Shown here piece by piece: positions 25,962-34,665 of a DNA stretch of 64,000 bases; position 1 is the first letter of the stretch; each line of letters starts with the position of its first letter. Both the position numbers and the translations under genes were made by a program. Source of the DNA: Pedococcus sp. 5OH_020 (GTDB lineage Bacteria; Actinomycetota; Actinomycetes; Actinomycetales; Dermatophilaceae); assembly GCF_027812955.1 (NCBI RefSeq), contig NZ_JAPYZV010000004.1:62001-126000 (forward strand), written 5' to 3'. A model generated the notes under the pieces. That model saw nothing but the letters and a program-made list of their open reading frames with translations. It ran no database searches and had not been told where the DNA came from.

Positions 25962-26663
25962 ATGTCCTCGGGTTTCCGGCTGCGCAGCGGCGACCTCGGC
26001 CCCATCCAGCAGAGCCCGGTGACCTGCGGCTCCGCGTGCCTGACCGTGGCTCGCATGCTGGTGAACCCCGCCTTCGCGCGCTGGATCGTCAGGGGCGAGG
26101 GACCGCGGGGCGACGCTCCCGCCGGGGCAAGCGAGCAGGAGCGCTTCGCGGCGTACGAGCGCGTCGTCATGGCTCGCACCAACGGCCTGTTCGGGGCGGG
26201 TCGGCGCCTCAACCTTCCCTGGCCCCACGCCCTCGGCACCCCGCCGTGGGGCGCGCGGAAGGAGCTGGAGTTCGGCGCAGCACGGCGGGGCACCGACTAC
26301 CAGCTCCGGGTCGTGCGCCACCTCACGACCCGCGGCCTGCGCGAGGCGCACTCCCGGCTCGTCGAGGTCGTCGGCGACGGGGAGCCGGCCCTGCTCTACC
26401 TCGGCAGCGCGACGCTGCCCCGGCATGTAGCGCTCGTGCTGCCCGGCGACGGCGACCGGGTGCTGGACGTGTACGACCCCGCCACCGGACAGGTGACCCT
26501 GCTGGACCAGGAGCGGTTCGCCTCCAGGGAGTTGCGGGTCGCAGGGTGGAACGTCCCGTGGATCACGGTGCAGCCCAACGGCCTCCGCAAGGCTCACGCG
26601 TTCGGCTTCGCCACCGGGATCAGCTCTGCGTCGCGCACCTCGGGCATCTCTGCCTCGGCATAG
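25962..26663 (+). CDS. Hypothetical protein with a C39-like cysteine-peptidase fold
   Basis: 233 residues, no signal peptide or membrane segment. QQSPVTCGSACLTVARML looks like the Gln-Cys box of papain/C39 peptidases (oxyanion Gln, nucleophile Cys about residue 22), RHVALVLPG holds a candidate catalytic His, and DVYDPATGQVTLL the matching Asp with its Gly turn. It lacks an ABC transporter neighbour, so a bacteriocin-leader role is unlikely. No family name is certain. ATG 25962 follows the weak leader GGATGGGGTC. Its last 70 nt overlap the 3' end of valS on the opposite strand. Confidence 0.65.
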   Translation: MSSGFRLRSGDLGPIQQSPVTCGSACLTVARMLVNPAFARWIVRGEGPRGDAPAGASEQERFAAYERVVMARTNGLFGAGRRLNLPWPHALGTPPWGARKELEFGAARRGTDYQLRVVRHLTTRGLREAHSRLVEVVGDGEPALLYLGSATLPRHVALVLPGDGDRVLDVYDPATGQVTLLDQERFASRELRVAGWNVPWITVQPNGLRKAHAFGFATGISSASRTSGISASA

Positions 26664-29212
26664 TCCAGCGCTCCGGTGATCCGGCCGGCAGCGCGCAGGT
26701 CCGCCTCCGCGTGCCGGACCAGCTCGGCCCACGGCGCGGGCCCGGCCAGCACCATGGAGGCGACCTCGGCCCGCATGCCGACCTTGGCCTCCGACTTGGT
26801 CCTGCGGATCCCGGCCAAGGCCTCCCCGACGGCCGTCAGCAGGGCCGCGTCCCCGCCACGCCCGGCGGGGACGTCGGCGCTGCCCGGCCACGGCGCCCGG
26901 TGAACCGAGCCCTCGTGCCACCACGACCACACCTCCTCGGTGACGTACGGCAGCAGCGGTGCGAAAAGCCGGAGCAGGACGTCGAGCGCGATCCGCAGCG
27001 CGGCGCGGGCCGAGGCCGCCGCGGCGTCGCCGCGACCGCCGTACGCCCGGTCCTTGACCAGCTCGAGGTAGTCGTCGCAGAAGGTCCAGAAGAAGGTCTC
27101 GGTCACCTCCAGGGCTCGCGTGTGGTCCCAGGCCTCGAAGCCGGCGGTCGCCTTGTCGACGACCTCGGCTAGCCCGGCAAGCATCGCCTGGTCCAGCGGT
27201 TCGGTGACCGCGTGGGCAAGGTCGCCCTCGACGTCTCCGAACGAGAGCGCGAACTTCGTGGCGTTGAGGATCTTGATGGCCAGCCGGCGGCCGACCTTCA
27301 TCTGGCCCGTGTCGTACGCCGCGTCCGAGCCGAGCCGCCCGCTCGCCGCCCAGTAGCGCACGGCATCGGCGCAGTGCTCCTTCACGACGTCCTCAGGCGT
27401 CACGACGTTGCCCTTGGACTTGCTCATCTTCTTGCGGTCCGGGTCGAGGATCCAGCCCGACAGCGCTGCATGTCGCCATGGGACCGAGTCGAACTCGAAG
27501 TGCGCCCGCACGATCGTCGAGAACAGCCACGTCCGGATGATGTCGTGGGCCTGTGGCCGCACGTCCATCGGGAAGACGCGCGCGAAGAGGTCCGGGTCGC
27601 CGCGCCAGCCGCCGGCGATCTCCGGCGTCAGGGACGAGGTGGCCCAGGTGTCCATCACGTCCGGGTCCCCGACGAAGCCGCCGGCCTGGCCGCGCTGGGA
27701 CTCCTCGTAGCCGTCGGGCGCCTCGGCCGCGGGGTCGACGGGGAGCTGGTCCTCAGAGGGGACCAGTGGCTTGTCGTAGACCGGGTCGCCGGACTCGTCC
27801 ACCGGGTACCAGACCGGGATGGGGACCCCGAAGAAGCGCTGCCTGGAGACGAGCCAGTCGCCGTTGAGGCCGCTGACCCAGTTCTCGTACCGGGAGCTCA
27901 TGAACGACGGGTGGAACTCGACCTCCCGCCCGCGCTCGAGCAGCTCGGCGTTGAGGTCGGCGTCGCGGCCGCCGTTGCGGATGTACCACTGGCGCGACGT
28001 GACGATCTCGAGCGGCTTCTCGCCGCGCTCGTAGAAGTTCGCCTTGCGCTGCGTGGGCACCGGATCACCCTCGAGGTCGCCGGACTCGCGGAGCGCGGCC
28101 ACGACGGCCTCGCGGGCGCTGAACGTCGTCTTGCCGGCCAGCTCCTGGTCGAACAGGCGCCGGCCGGAGCCGGTGGGGATCCACTCCGGGACCTCCTGCT
28201 GCAGCCGCCCGGTACGCGTGATGACCGACCTCGTGGGCAGCCGCAGCTCCCGCCACCACAGCACGTCCGTCAGGTCGCCGAAGGTGCAGCACATCGCGAT
28301 CCCGGCGCCCTTGTCCGGCTCGGCGGCCGGGTGGGCGAGCACGGGGACCTCGACGCCGAACAGTGGCGAGCGCACCGTGGTCCCGAACAGCCCGGCATAC
28401 CGCTCGTCGTCGGGGTGCGCGATGAGCGCCACCACTGCCGGGATCAGCTCCGGCCGGGTGGTCTCGATGAACACCGGCGCGGCGTCCTGGCTCGTGGGAT
28501 GGAAGGCGACGCGGTGGTAGGCGCCGGGGTAGTCGCGTGCCTCCAGCTCGGCCTGGGCCACCGCCGTCTGGAAGGTGACGTCCCACAGGCCAGGCGCCTG
28601 GGACTGGTACGCCTCCCCGCGGGCGAGGTTGCGCAGGAACGCCTGCTGGGCCGTCGCACGAGAGTGGTCGTCGATCGTGCGGTAGCTGATGTCCCAGTCG
28701 AAGGAGAACCCCATCCGCCGGAACAGCGACTCGAACGCGGCCTCGTCCCGCACGGTGAGCTCGTCGCAGAGCTCGATGAAGTTGGCCCGCGAGATCGGCT
28801 GCTGGTCGGCGGCCTTGAGGCTCCGGACGTCTCCGGCGTGGGGTGGCTGGTAGCCCTCGACGAACGGCAAGGAGGCGTCGCCGCGCACACCGTAGAAGTT
28901 CTGGACCCGCTTCTCCGTGGGCAGGCCGTTGTCGTCCCAGCCGATCGGGTAGAACACCTCGAACCCGGCCATCCGCTTGTAGCGGGCCATGCAGTCCGTG
29001 TGGGTGTACGAGAACACGTGGCCCATGTGCAAGGAGCCCGACGCGGTGGGTGGAGGGGTGTCGATCGAGAAGACCTGCTCGCGCGTCTTCGAACGGTCGA
29101 ACCGGAACGTCCCCTCCCGCTGCCAGACCTCGGCCCACTTGTCCTCCAGGCCGTCGATGGAGGGCTTGTCGGGGATGGTGGCGGCGCCAGGCGTGGAGGG
29201 TCCGTCGGTCAT
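26594..29212 (-). CDS. valS: Valyl-tRNA synthetase
   Basis: Class I synthetase charging tRNA-Val, 872 residues. HIGH motif as GSLHMGHVF, editing (CP1) domain containing FIETTRPELIPAVVALIAHPDD, and KMSKS motif as KKMSKSKGNVVTPEDV. The segment DKGAGIAMCCTFGDLTDVLWW is the archaeal-like version of the editing domain seen in a subset of bacteria, rather than the common E. coli type. The C-terminal coiled tRNA-binding arm of the common bacterial type is not evident. ATG 29212 (MTDGPSTPGAA) is the first in-frame Met before conserved sequence; no strong ribosome site is visible. Confidence 0.95.
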   Translation of the reverse strand: MTDGPSTPGAATIPDKPSIDGLEDKWAEVWQREGTFRFDRSKTREQVFSIDTPPPTASGSLHMGHVFSYTHTDCMARYKRMAGFEVFYPIGWDDNGLPTEKRVQNFYGVRGDASLPFVEGYQPPHAGDVRSLKAADQQPISRANFIELCDELTVRDEAAFESLFRRMGFSFDWDISYRTIDDHSRATAQQAFLRNLARGEAYQSQAPGLWDVTFQTAVAQAELEARDYPGAYHRVAFHPTSQDAAPVFIETTRPELIPAVVALIAHPDDERYAGLFGTTVRSPLFGVEVPVLAHPAAEPDKGAGIAMCCTFGDLTDVLWWRELRLPTRSVITRTGRLQQEVPEWIPTGSGRRLFDQELAGKTTFSAREAVVAALRESGDLEGDPVPTQRKANFYERGEKPLEIVTSRQWYIRNGGRDADLNAELLERGREVEFHPSFMSSRYENWVSGLNGDWLVSRQRFFGVPIPVWYPVDESGDPVYDKPLVPSEDQLPVDPAAEAPDGYEESQRGQAGGFVGDPDVMDTWATSSLTPEIAGGWRGDPDLFARVFPMDVRPQAHDIIRTWLFSTIVRAHFEFDSVPWRHAALSGWILDPDRKKMSKSKGNVVTPEDVVKEHCADAVRYWAASGRLGSDAAYDTGQMKVGRRLAIKILNATKFALSFGDVEGDLAHAVTEPLDQAMLAGLAEVVDKATAGFEAWDHTRALEVTETFFWTFCDDYLELVKDRAYGGRGDAAAASARAALRIALDVLLRLFAPLLPYVTEEVWSWWHEGSVHRAPWPGSADVPAGRGGDAALLTAVGEALAGIRRTKSEAKVGMRAEVASMVLAGPAPWAELVRHAEADLRAAGRITGALDYAEAEMPEVRDAELIPVAKPNA

Positions 29213-29281
29213 GGCGTGAATCTTCCCATCCCGGGTCGTGAGCCCGCACACCACCGGGCGGGCACGCCGAGGCGCGCCCCC

Positions 29282-29287
29282 TAGGGT
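29282..29287 (+). promoter_or_regulatory. -10 hexamer of the acyltransferase gene (leaderless)
   Basis: TAGGGT, TGGCGC, ATG 29294. Confidence 0.55.
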
Positions 29288-29293
29288 TGGCGC

Positions 29294-30052
29294 ATGGAAC
29301 CCGTCTACACCCCCGTCATCGGGTTCGCCCGTCTGCTGTTCGCGGCCCAGGGGCTCAAGCTCACGATCAGGGGCACCGAGAACGTGCCGCGCCCCGGTGG
29401 AGCCGTCATGGCCGTCAACCACACAGGCTACTTCGACTTCACGTATGCCGGGCTGGCCGGGGTCAAGGCCGGCCGGCTGGTGCGGTTCATGGCGAAGAAG
29501 TCCATCTGGTCCAACCCGGTGGCCCGGCCGCTCATGACGGGCATGCACCACATCCCCGTCGACCGGGAGGCAGGACAGGGCTCGTTCGACGCCGCGCTCG
29601 AGGCCTTGCGACGTGGTGAGATCGTGGGTGTCTTCCCCGAGGCCACCATCTCGCGCTCCTTCGAGCTGAAGGCCTTCAAGTCCGGCGCCGTACGCCTCGC
29701 GCAGGACGCCGGGGTGCCGGTCCTGCCGGTGACCATCTGGGGCTCCCAGCGCGTCTGGACCAAGGGCCAGCCACGCCGGATGGGGCGCCACGGCATCCCG
29801 ATCTTCATCACGGTGGGTGCGCCGATCGCCGTGGACAGCCACGAGAACGCCAACGAGGCGACGCAGCGGGTTCGTGCGGCGATGGAGGCACAGCTGCACG
29901 CCGACCAGGCCACGTACCCCTCGTGGCCGGAGGCGGAGCGTCACCTCCTGCCGGTACGGCTGGGCGGCACTGCGCCGACGCGCGAGGAGGCCGACGCCCT
30001 CGACCTGGCCGACAGCAGGCGCCGCGCGACCCGTCCCGCGGGACGGGGCTGA
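29294..30052 (+). CDS. plsC: 1-acyl-sn-glycerol-3-phosphate acyltransferase (PlsC family)
   Basis: 252 residues. It transfers an acyl chain to lysophosphatidic acid in phospholipid synthesis at the inner face of the membrane. The catalytic NHTGYFD (HxxxxD form, VNHTGYFDFTY), the substrate box VFPEATISRSFELK, and the downstream VPVLPVTIWGSQRVW are all present. A hydrophobic N-terminal stretch (about residues 8-22) may dip into the membrane. Actinobacteria carry several paralogues, so the exact acyl acceptor is not certain. It is leaderless and divergent from valS, with 81 bases between the starts. Confidence 0.88.
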   Translation: MEPVYTPVIGFARLLFAAQGLKLTIRGTENVPRPGGAVMAVNHTGYFDFTYAGLAGVKAGRLVRFMAKKSIWSNPVARPLMTGMHHIPVDREAGQGSFDAALEALRRGEIVGVFPEATISRSFELKAFKSGAVRLAQDAGVPVLPVTIWGSQRVWTKGQPRRMGRHGIPIFITVGAPIAVDSHENANEATQRVRAAMEAQLHADQATYPSWPEAERHLLPVRLGGTAPTREEADALDLADSRRRATRPAGRG

Positions 30053-30073
30053 GCGGTCCGGCGCCTACGCCAC

Positions 30074-30610
30074 CTAGAGCGCGTGGCCCAGGTGGGCGAG
30101 GGCCTGGCGCAGCAGCACGCCGTGGCCGCCGTCCATCTCGGCCAGCAGCGAGGGCTCGCCGGCCTCCTGAGGGCTGAGCCAGGCCAGGTCGAGGGCGTCC
30201 TGCTGGGGGTGGCAGTCGCCGGCCACCGGGACGACGAAGGCGAGCGAGACGGCGTGCTGGCGAGGGTCGTGGAACGGCGTGACGCCGGGGGTGGGGAAGT
30301 ACTCGGCCACGGTGAACGGCTGGGGGCTCGCCGGGATCTGGGGGAGCGCCATCGGGCCGAGGTCCTTCTCGAGGTGACGGATGAGCGCGTCACGGACCCG
30401 CTCGTGGTAGAGCACCCGCCCCGAGACCAGCTCCCGGTTGATCCGGCCGTCCGAGGCCCGCAGCAGCAGGCCCACCGCCGTCAGGGCGCCACGCTCGTCG
30501 ACCCGGACGGGCACTGCGTCCACGTAGAGGATCGGCAACCGCTCGCGGGCGGCGTCGAGCTCCTCGTGGGTCAGCCAGGACTCGCTGCGTTCGAGGTCGA
30601 GGGGGCTCAT
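30074..30610 (-). CDS. NUDIX-hydrolase-related protein (DUF4916)
   Basis: 178 residues matching the DUF4916/NUDIX-like family of actinobacteria: an N-terminal ESWLTHEELDAARERLPILYVDAVPVR, the core GRINRELVSGRVLYHERVRDAL, and PRQHAVSLAFVVPVAGD. The canonical NUDIX box (GX5EX7REUXEEXGU) is not intact, so hydrolase activity is uncertain. ATG 30610 has TAGAAA 13 nt upstream, an imperfect form of the leaderless promoter. Convergent with plsC. Confidence 0.75.
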   Translation of the reverse strand: MSPLDLERSESWLTHEELDAARERLPILYVDAVPVRVDERGALTAVGLLLRASDGRINRELVSGRVLYHERVRDALIRHLEKDLGPMALPQIPASPQPFTVAEYFPTPGVTPFHDPRQHAVSLAFVVPVAGDCHPQQDALDLAWLSPQEAGEPSLLAEMDGGHGVLLRQALAHLGHAL

Positions 30611-30656
30611 GGCGTCGTTTCTACCAGTCGGCCCAGCACGGCAACACGGCTGCCCG

Positions 30657-30750
30657 GTCAGTCGTGCCCCGTCAGTCGTGCCCCGTCAGTCGTGCCGGGT
30701 CAGGCGTCCCCGGTCAGTCGTGCCCCGTCAGTCGTGCCCGGTCAGCCGCC
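30657..30750. repeat. 14-bp tandem repeat, about 6.7 copies
   Basis: Six units, each 14 bp (type unit GTCAGTCGTGCCCC at 30657, 30671 and 30713, variants at 30685, 30699 and 30727), then a partial GTCAGCCGCC that runs into the stop of the FAD oxidase gene. The array is intergenic, downstream of that gene and upstream of the NUDIX-like gene. It looks like a slippage-prone minisatellite. Confidence 0.9.
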
Positions 30751-32105
30751 TACGACCAGTACACGCGGCCGGGGTTGAGGATTCCCCGCGGGTCGAAGAG
30801 CGCCTTGAGGGACCGCTGGCGCTCCAGCGAGGCGCAGCCCACCTCCTGCGGCAGCCACCGAGCCTTGAGCGAGCCGACACCGTGCTCGCCGGTGATCGTC
30901 CCGCCCATCGACAGGGCCACCTTGACGAGGTCGCCGAACGCCTCCTCGGCGCGGTGCCTGCTGGCCTCGTCCGCCGGGTCGTAGAAGAAGGACGGGTGCA
31001 GGTTCCCATCTCCACCGTGGCCGGACATCGAGATCTCGACCCCGGTGCGGGCGGAGATCTCGTGCCCCGCGGCGATGAGCCGGGTCAGATCGCCCACCGG
31101 GACGCACAGGTCCTCGATGAAGTGGGTGCCCTTGGCCACCAGCCCGTGGTGCAACGCCCGCCGGCCGGCGAGCAGGGCGTCGCTCTCCTGAGCGTCGTCG
31201 GCGACCGCCACCTCGGTCGCCCCTGCGTCGGTGAGGACCGCGGCATACCGCTGGACGTCCTCCGCCGTGTGGCCGGGCCGGTCGGACTGCACGATGAGCG
31301 CGGCGGCGCAGCCGGCCGGGAAGCCGAAGTCGGCGATCGACTGGACGGCGGCGATGGAGGTCGCGTCGAGGAGCTCGAGCAGGCTCGGGCGGTGGCGGTC
31401 TCGTCGCAGCCGGAGGATGGCCTCGCTCGCTTCGCCGAGGGTGGCGAAGGTGGCCAGGACGGTCAGCGCGGGGTCCGGTGCCGGTAGTAGCCTGAGCGTT
31501 GCCTCGGTGACGACGCCCAGGGTCCCCTCCGAGCCGACGAAGAGACCGGTGAGGTCCAGGCCTGCGACTCCCTTGGCCGTGCGGCGCCCGGTGCGCATCA
31601 CCTCACCGCCGGCCAGCACGACCTCGAGGCCGCGGACGTAGTCCGCGGTGACGCCGTACTTGACGCAGCACAGCCCACCGGCGTTGGTGGCGACGTTCCC
31701 GCCGATGGTGCAGAACGCCGACGAGGCGGGGTCGGGCGGGTAGAAGAGCCCCTGCGCGGCGGCCGCCGCCTTGACGTCCGCGGTCACCATGCCGGGGGAC
31801 ACGACGGCCAGACACTCGACCGGGTCCACGTCGAGCAGCGAACGGAGACGTTCGAGGCTCAGCACGATCCCGCCCTCCACGGCAACCGCACCGCCGGCGA
31901 GCCCGCTGCGAGCGCCTTGGGGTACGACCGGCGTACCCGTGTGGTGCGCGTAGGTCAGGACCTCCACGACGTCGTCGAGGTCTCGGGCGCGCACCACCTC
32001 GAAGTGGTCCGGGGCCGCGACACCGACCGACTCGTCGACAGCGTAGGTGGCCTTCACCTCCGGTTCGGTCACGGCACGGGCGGTGAGCGAGGAGGGCAGC
32101 GTCAC
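30750..32105 (-). CDS. FAD-linked oxidase (glycolate oxidase GlcD / D-lactate dehydrogenase-like)
   Basis: 451 residues with FAD_binding_4 and FAD-oxidase C-terminal domains. The N-terminal PCMH fold shows VVPQGARSGLAGGA and CTIGGNVATNAGGLCCVKYG; the C-terminal part has GHGGDGNLHPSFFYDP and GEHGVGSLKARWL. It oxidises a 2-hydroxy acid such as glycolate or D-lactate; which one cannot be told. GTG 32105 overlaps the S-component stop by GTGA, so it can be expressed from the B12-riboswitch operon, but it also has its own TACCCT hexamer six bases upstream. Confidence 0.88.
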   Translation of the reverse strand: MTLPSSLTARAVTEPEVKATYAVDESVGVAAPDHFEVVRARDLDDVVEVLTYAHHTGTPVVPQGARSGLAGGAVAVEGGIVLSLERLRSLLDVDPVECLAVVSPGMVTADVKAAAAAQGLFYPPDPASSAFCTIGGNVATNAGGLCCVKYGVTADYVRGLEVVLAGGEVMRTGRRTAKGVAGLDLTGLFVGSEGTLGVVTEATLRLLPAPDPALTVLATFATLGEASEAILRLRRDRHRPSLLELLDATSIAAVQSIADFGFPAGCAAALIVQSDRPGHTAEDVQRYAAVLTDAGATEVAVADDAQESDALLAGRRALHHGLVAKGTHFIEDLCVPVGDLTRLIAAGHEISARTGVEISMSGHGGDGNLHPSFFYDPADEASRHRAEEAFGDLVKVALSMGGTITGEHGVGSLKARWLPQEVGCASLERQRSLKALFDPRGILNPGRVYWS

Positions 32106-32992
32106 CCCTCTAGGGTATGCCGCGTGGCCGGCGCGTCCGTGAAGGTGACCTCGCTGTCGAACGCGGCCCGCCGAGCGGCGCGCCGCAGGGTGGCCAGGAT
32201 GGGCCGCGCTGTCGCGGCGACCAGGACGGCGTTCGTCAGGGCCCGCCCCACGTCCCACCACAGCGAGGTGGCGAGGGAGAAGACGAGGAAGCGGCGCAGG
32301 TTCTCGGCCGGTCCGGCGCCTGGGACGAAGGACAGGTCACCGCCCAGACCTGTGGAGAAGGGCCAGAAGGAGAAGTTGAGGGCCACGCCGTAGAGGAGGC
32401 CGGCCAGCGCTCCGTACCCGCACAGCAGGGGCACCTCCCATCGTCGCGGCATGCGAGGCAGCAGGCCGGCTCCGAGGCCCACCCAGGCCGCGCCCAGCAT
32501 CTGGTACGGCAGCCACGGTCCTACGCCGCCTGTGACCAGCGCCGAGGCGAACAGCGTCGTCGCGCCCAGGACGAACCCGAAGCCGGGGCCGAACACCCGG
32601 CCACCCAGGATGAGGAGGAAGAACACCGTCTCCAGCCCGGCGGTCCCGGCACCCAGGGGCCGCAGGGCGGCCCCGACAGCGGAGAGCACGCCGAGCATCG
32701 CGATGGCCTTGACGTCCAGACCGCCCTCGCTGATCTCGAAGAGCACGACGGCCATCAGCAGGGGGAGCAGGAGCGCGAAGACCAGCGGGGCGTCAGTGCC
32801 GCTACCGAGCCGGGAGCCGGCCCCCGCGAGCAGGGGCCAGCCGAATGCCAGCAGACCGGCGACGGAGACGAGGACCAGAGCCGCGGTCGAGCGCGGGCGC
32901 AGGGCGATGGCGCGTCGGGAGCCGGGGGCCGTCGAGCCGGAGGTCGTCGAGCCGGAGATCGTCGAGCCGGAGGTCGTCGAGTCGGACGTCAT
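32102..32992 (-). CDS. ECF transporter S component, probably cobalamin-specific (CbrT-like)
   Basis: 296 residues with an N-terminal Ser/Thr/Gly repeat tail (about residues 1-25) and six or so membrane segments. It is the substrate-binding subunit of an energy-coupling-factor importer. Conserved-looking stretches are GTAGLETVFFLLILGGRVFGPGFGF and NFSFWPFSTG. Substrate is inferred from the B12 riboswitch heading the operon and the transcobalamin-like surface proteins encoded with it; sequence alone does not prove it. Start ATG 32992 overlaps the ATPase stop by ATGA. The tail is encoded by four 15-bp repeats. Confidence 0.75.
   Translation of the reverse strand: MTSDSTTSGSTISGSTTSGSTAPGSRRAIALRPRSTAALVLVSVAGLLAFGWPLLAGAGSRLGSGTDAPLVFALLLPLLMAVVLFEISEGGLDVKAIAMLGVLSAVGAALRPLGAGTAGLETVFFLLILGGRVFGPGFGFVLGATTLFASALVTGGVGPWLPYQMLGAAWVGLGAGLLPRMPRRWEVPLLCGYGALAGLLYGVALNFSFWPFSTGLGGDLSFVPGAGPAENLRRFLVFSLATSLWWDVGRALTNAVLVAATARPILATLRRAARRAAFDSEVTFTDAPATRHTLEG
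32112..32117 (-). promoter_or_regulatory. -10 hexamer of the FAD-linked oxidase gene
   Basis: TACCCT, AGAGGG, GTG 32105: leaderless spacing inside the last codons of the ECF S-component gene. It gives the oxidase a transcript independent of B12 control. Confidence 0.5.
32931..32990. repeat. Four 15-bp tandem repeats encoding the N-terminal tail of the S component
   Basis: Units GTCGAGCCGGAGGTC (32931), ...GAGATC (32946), ...GAGGTC (32961) and GTCGAGTCGGACGTC (32976) keep the reading frame and encode repeats of Ser-Gly-Ser-Thr type. Copy number could vary among strains without breaking the gene. Confidence 0.85.
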
Positions 32993-34665
32993 GGCCGCCG
33001 CCCTACCGCAGCCTGCATAGCGCGCCGTACCTGTTCCACGGTGAGCAGGCGATGCGGCGCGACCACCTTGGCGACCTGCGGTGCGAAGGCCGGGGAGTCG
33101 CACAGGACCTCCGCCGTCGCCCCGTCGGCCACCACCCGACCCTCGGCGAGGACCACGACGCGGTCGGCTGCCACGGCCGCGAACTCCACGTCGTGGGTCG
33201 CCACCAGGACCGTTCGCCGGTCGTCGGCCAACGCCGCGAGGAGGACCCGGAGCGCCCGTTTCGCCGCGTAGTCCAACCCCCTGGTCGGCTCGTCGAGCAG
33301 CAGGACGGCCGGCGCGGGGGTGAGCTGGACCGAGAGCACCAGCGCGAGTCGCTGGCCCTCCGAGAGGTCGCGTGGATGGCGGTCGTCGGGCAGGCCCGGC
33401 GCCAGGCGGTCGAGGTAGCCACGGCAGGTGCCGTCCGGCGCGCCGGACTCACGGTCCGCCTGCCGGCACTCCGCACCGACCGACTCCCGGTACAGCAGGT
33501 CGGCGGCGCTCTGCGGCACAAGGCCCACCACCCCACGCCGCGACGAGGGCGGGAGGGTGGCAGGGTCGGTTGCCCTCGTCAGGCCCGCGGTGACCTCGAC
33601 GGCCCCCCCGCTGCGTGGGCCGGAGCCCTGAAGCGCCCACAGCAAGGAGGACTTCCCGGAGCCGTTGCGGCCCATCAGAGCCACCACCTCCCCGCTCGCC
33701 AACGCCAGGTCCACCCCAGCCACCGCGGTCAGGGCCCCATGCCGGACCTGCACGCCGGTTCCGCGAAGCAGGATCGACCGTGTGGTCGCACTTCCGGTCG
33801 GGCCCACCACGGGGTTCCGCCCCGGCGCGACGTCGTCCAGCGCCTCGCGCAGCGTCACGCCGGCACGCCGGCCGTCGCGGATGGTCAGGGGCAGGGGGGA
33901 CCAGCCGGCCCACCTGCCGAGCTCGACGAGGGGCGGCGCCAGTGGGAGGGTCGCGAGGACGTCGCCGGGCCTCCCCCAGGAGACCGTGCCCTCGCCGTCG
34001 ACGGACACCAGCCGGTCCGCCATCCCGATGACGCGTTCCAGCCGGTGCTCCGAGAGCACGACAGTGAGCCCCAGGTCGTGCACCAGGCGTGACACCGTGG
34101 CGAGCACCTCCTCCGCGCCGACCGGGTCGAGCGCGGAGGTCGGCTCGTCCAGCACGACGAGCCGCGGGCCGGCGGTGAGGACCGACCCGATGGCCACCCG
34201 CTGCTGCTGACCACCCGAGAGGTCCGCCAGTGGCGCTCGCCGCAGGTCCGCGATCCCGAGGAGGTCCAGCACCTCTTCGACCCGACGACGCATCACCGGC
34301 GCCGGCAGGGCGAGCTGCTCCAGCGTGTAGGCGAGCTCCTCCTCGACCGTGTCGGTCACGAACCCGGCAGCCGGGTCCTGGCCCACCACGCCCACCAGGG
34401 CGGCGAGGTCGCGGGGCTTGTGGGTCCGCGTGTCGAGCCCGCACACGGTGACCCGGCCGGACAGGTGACCGCCGGTGAAGTGCGGGACCGTGCCGTTGAC
34501 GGTCCCGAGCAGCGTGGACTTCCCTGCGCCGGTGGGTCCCGCCACAAGCACGAGCTCTCCCTCCTCGACGACCAGCGACGCCGCACGGAGCGCCGGCCGG
34601 CTCTGCCCGGCATACCGGACAGTCACGTTCTCGAGGGCGAGGCAGGGCTCGTGCGGTGACGTCAT
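32989..34665 (-). CDS. ECF transporter ATPase, two ABC domains in one chain
   Basis: 558 residues made of two fused ABC ATPase domains, equivalent to EcfA and EcfA'. Domain 1: Walker A GPTGAGKST (residues 43-51), signature LSGGQQQR, Walker B LVVLDEPTSALD, switch His in VVLSEHRLE. Domain 2: Walker A GRNGSGKSS, signature LSEGQRLAL (Gly to Glu change at the third position), Walker B VLLLDEPTRGLD, switch His in VLVATHDVEF. It powers uptake with the T and S components encoded on either side. ATG 34665 overlaps the EcfT stop by ATGA. Confidence 0.92.
   Translation of the reverse strand: MTSPHEPCLALENVTVRYAGQSRPALRAASLVVEEGELVLVAGPTGAGKSTLLGTVNGTVPHFTGGHLSGRVTVCGLDTRTHKPRDLAALVGVVGQDPAAGFVTDTVEEELAYTLEQLALPAPVMRRRVEEVLDLLGIADLRRAPLADLSGGQQQRVAIGSVLTAGPRLVVLDEPTSALDPVGAEEVLATVSRLVHDLGLTVVLSEHRLERVIGMADRLVSVDGEGTVSWGRPGDVLATLPLAPPLVELGRWAGWSPLPLTIRDGRRAGVTLREALDDVAPGRNPVVGPTGSATTRSILLRGTGVQVRHGALTAVAGVDLALASGEVVALMGRNGSGKSSLLWALQGSGPRSGGAVEVTAGLTRATDPATLPPSSRRGVVGLVPQSAADLLYRESVGAECRQADRESGAPDGTCRGYLDRLAPGLPDDRHPRDLSEGQRLALVLSVQLTPAPAVLLLDEPTRGLDYAAKRALRVLLAALADDRRTVLVATHDVEFAAVAADRVVVLAEGRVVADGATAEVLCDSPAFAPQVAKVVAPHRLLTVEQVRRAMQAAVGRRP

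Noticed and set aside
30074-30610. Functional NUDIX pyrophosphatase
   Set aside because: The GX5EX7REUXEEXGU box is not intact, so only a NUDIX-related label is given.
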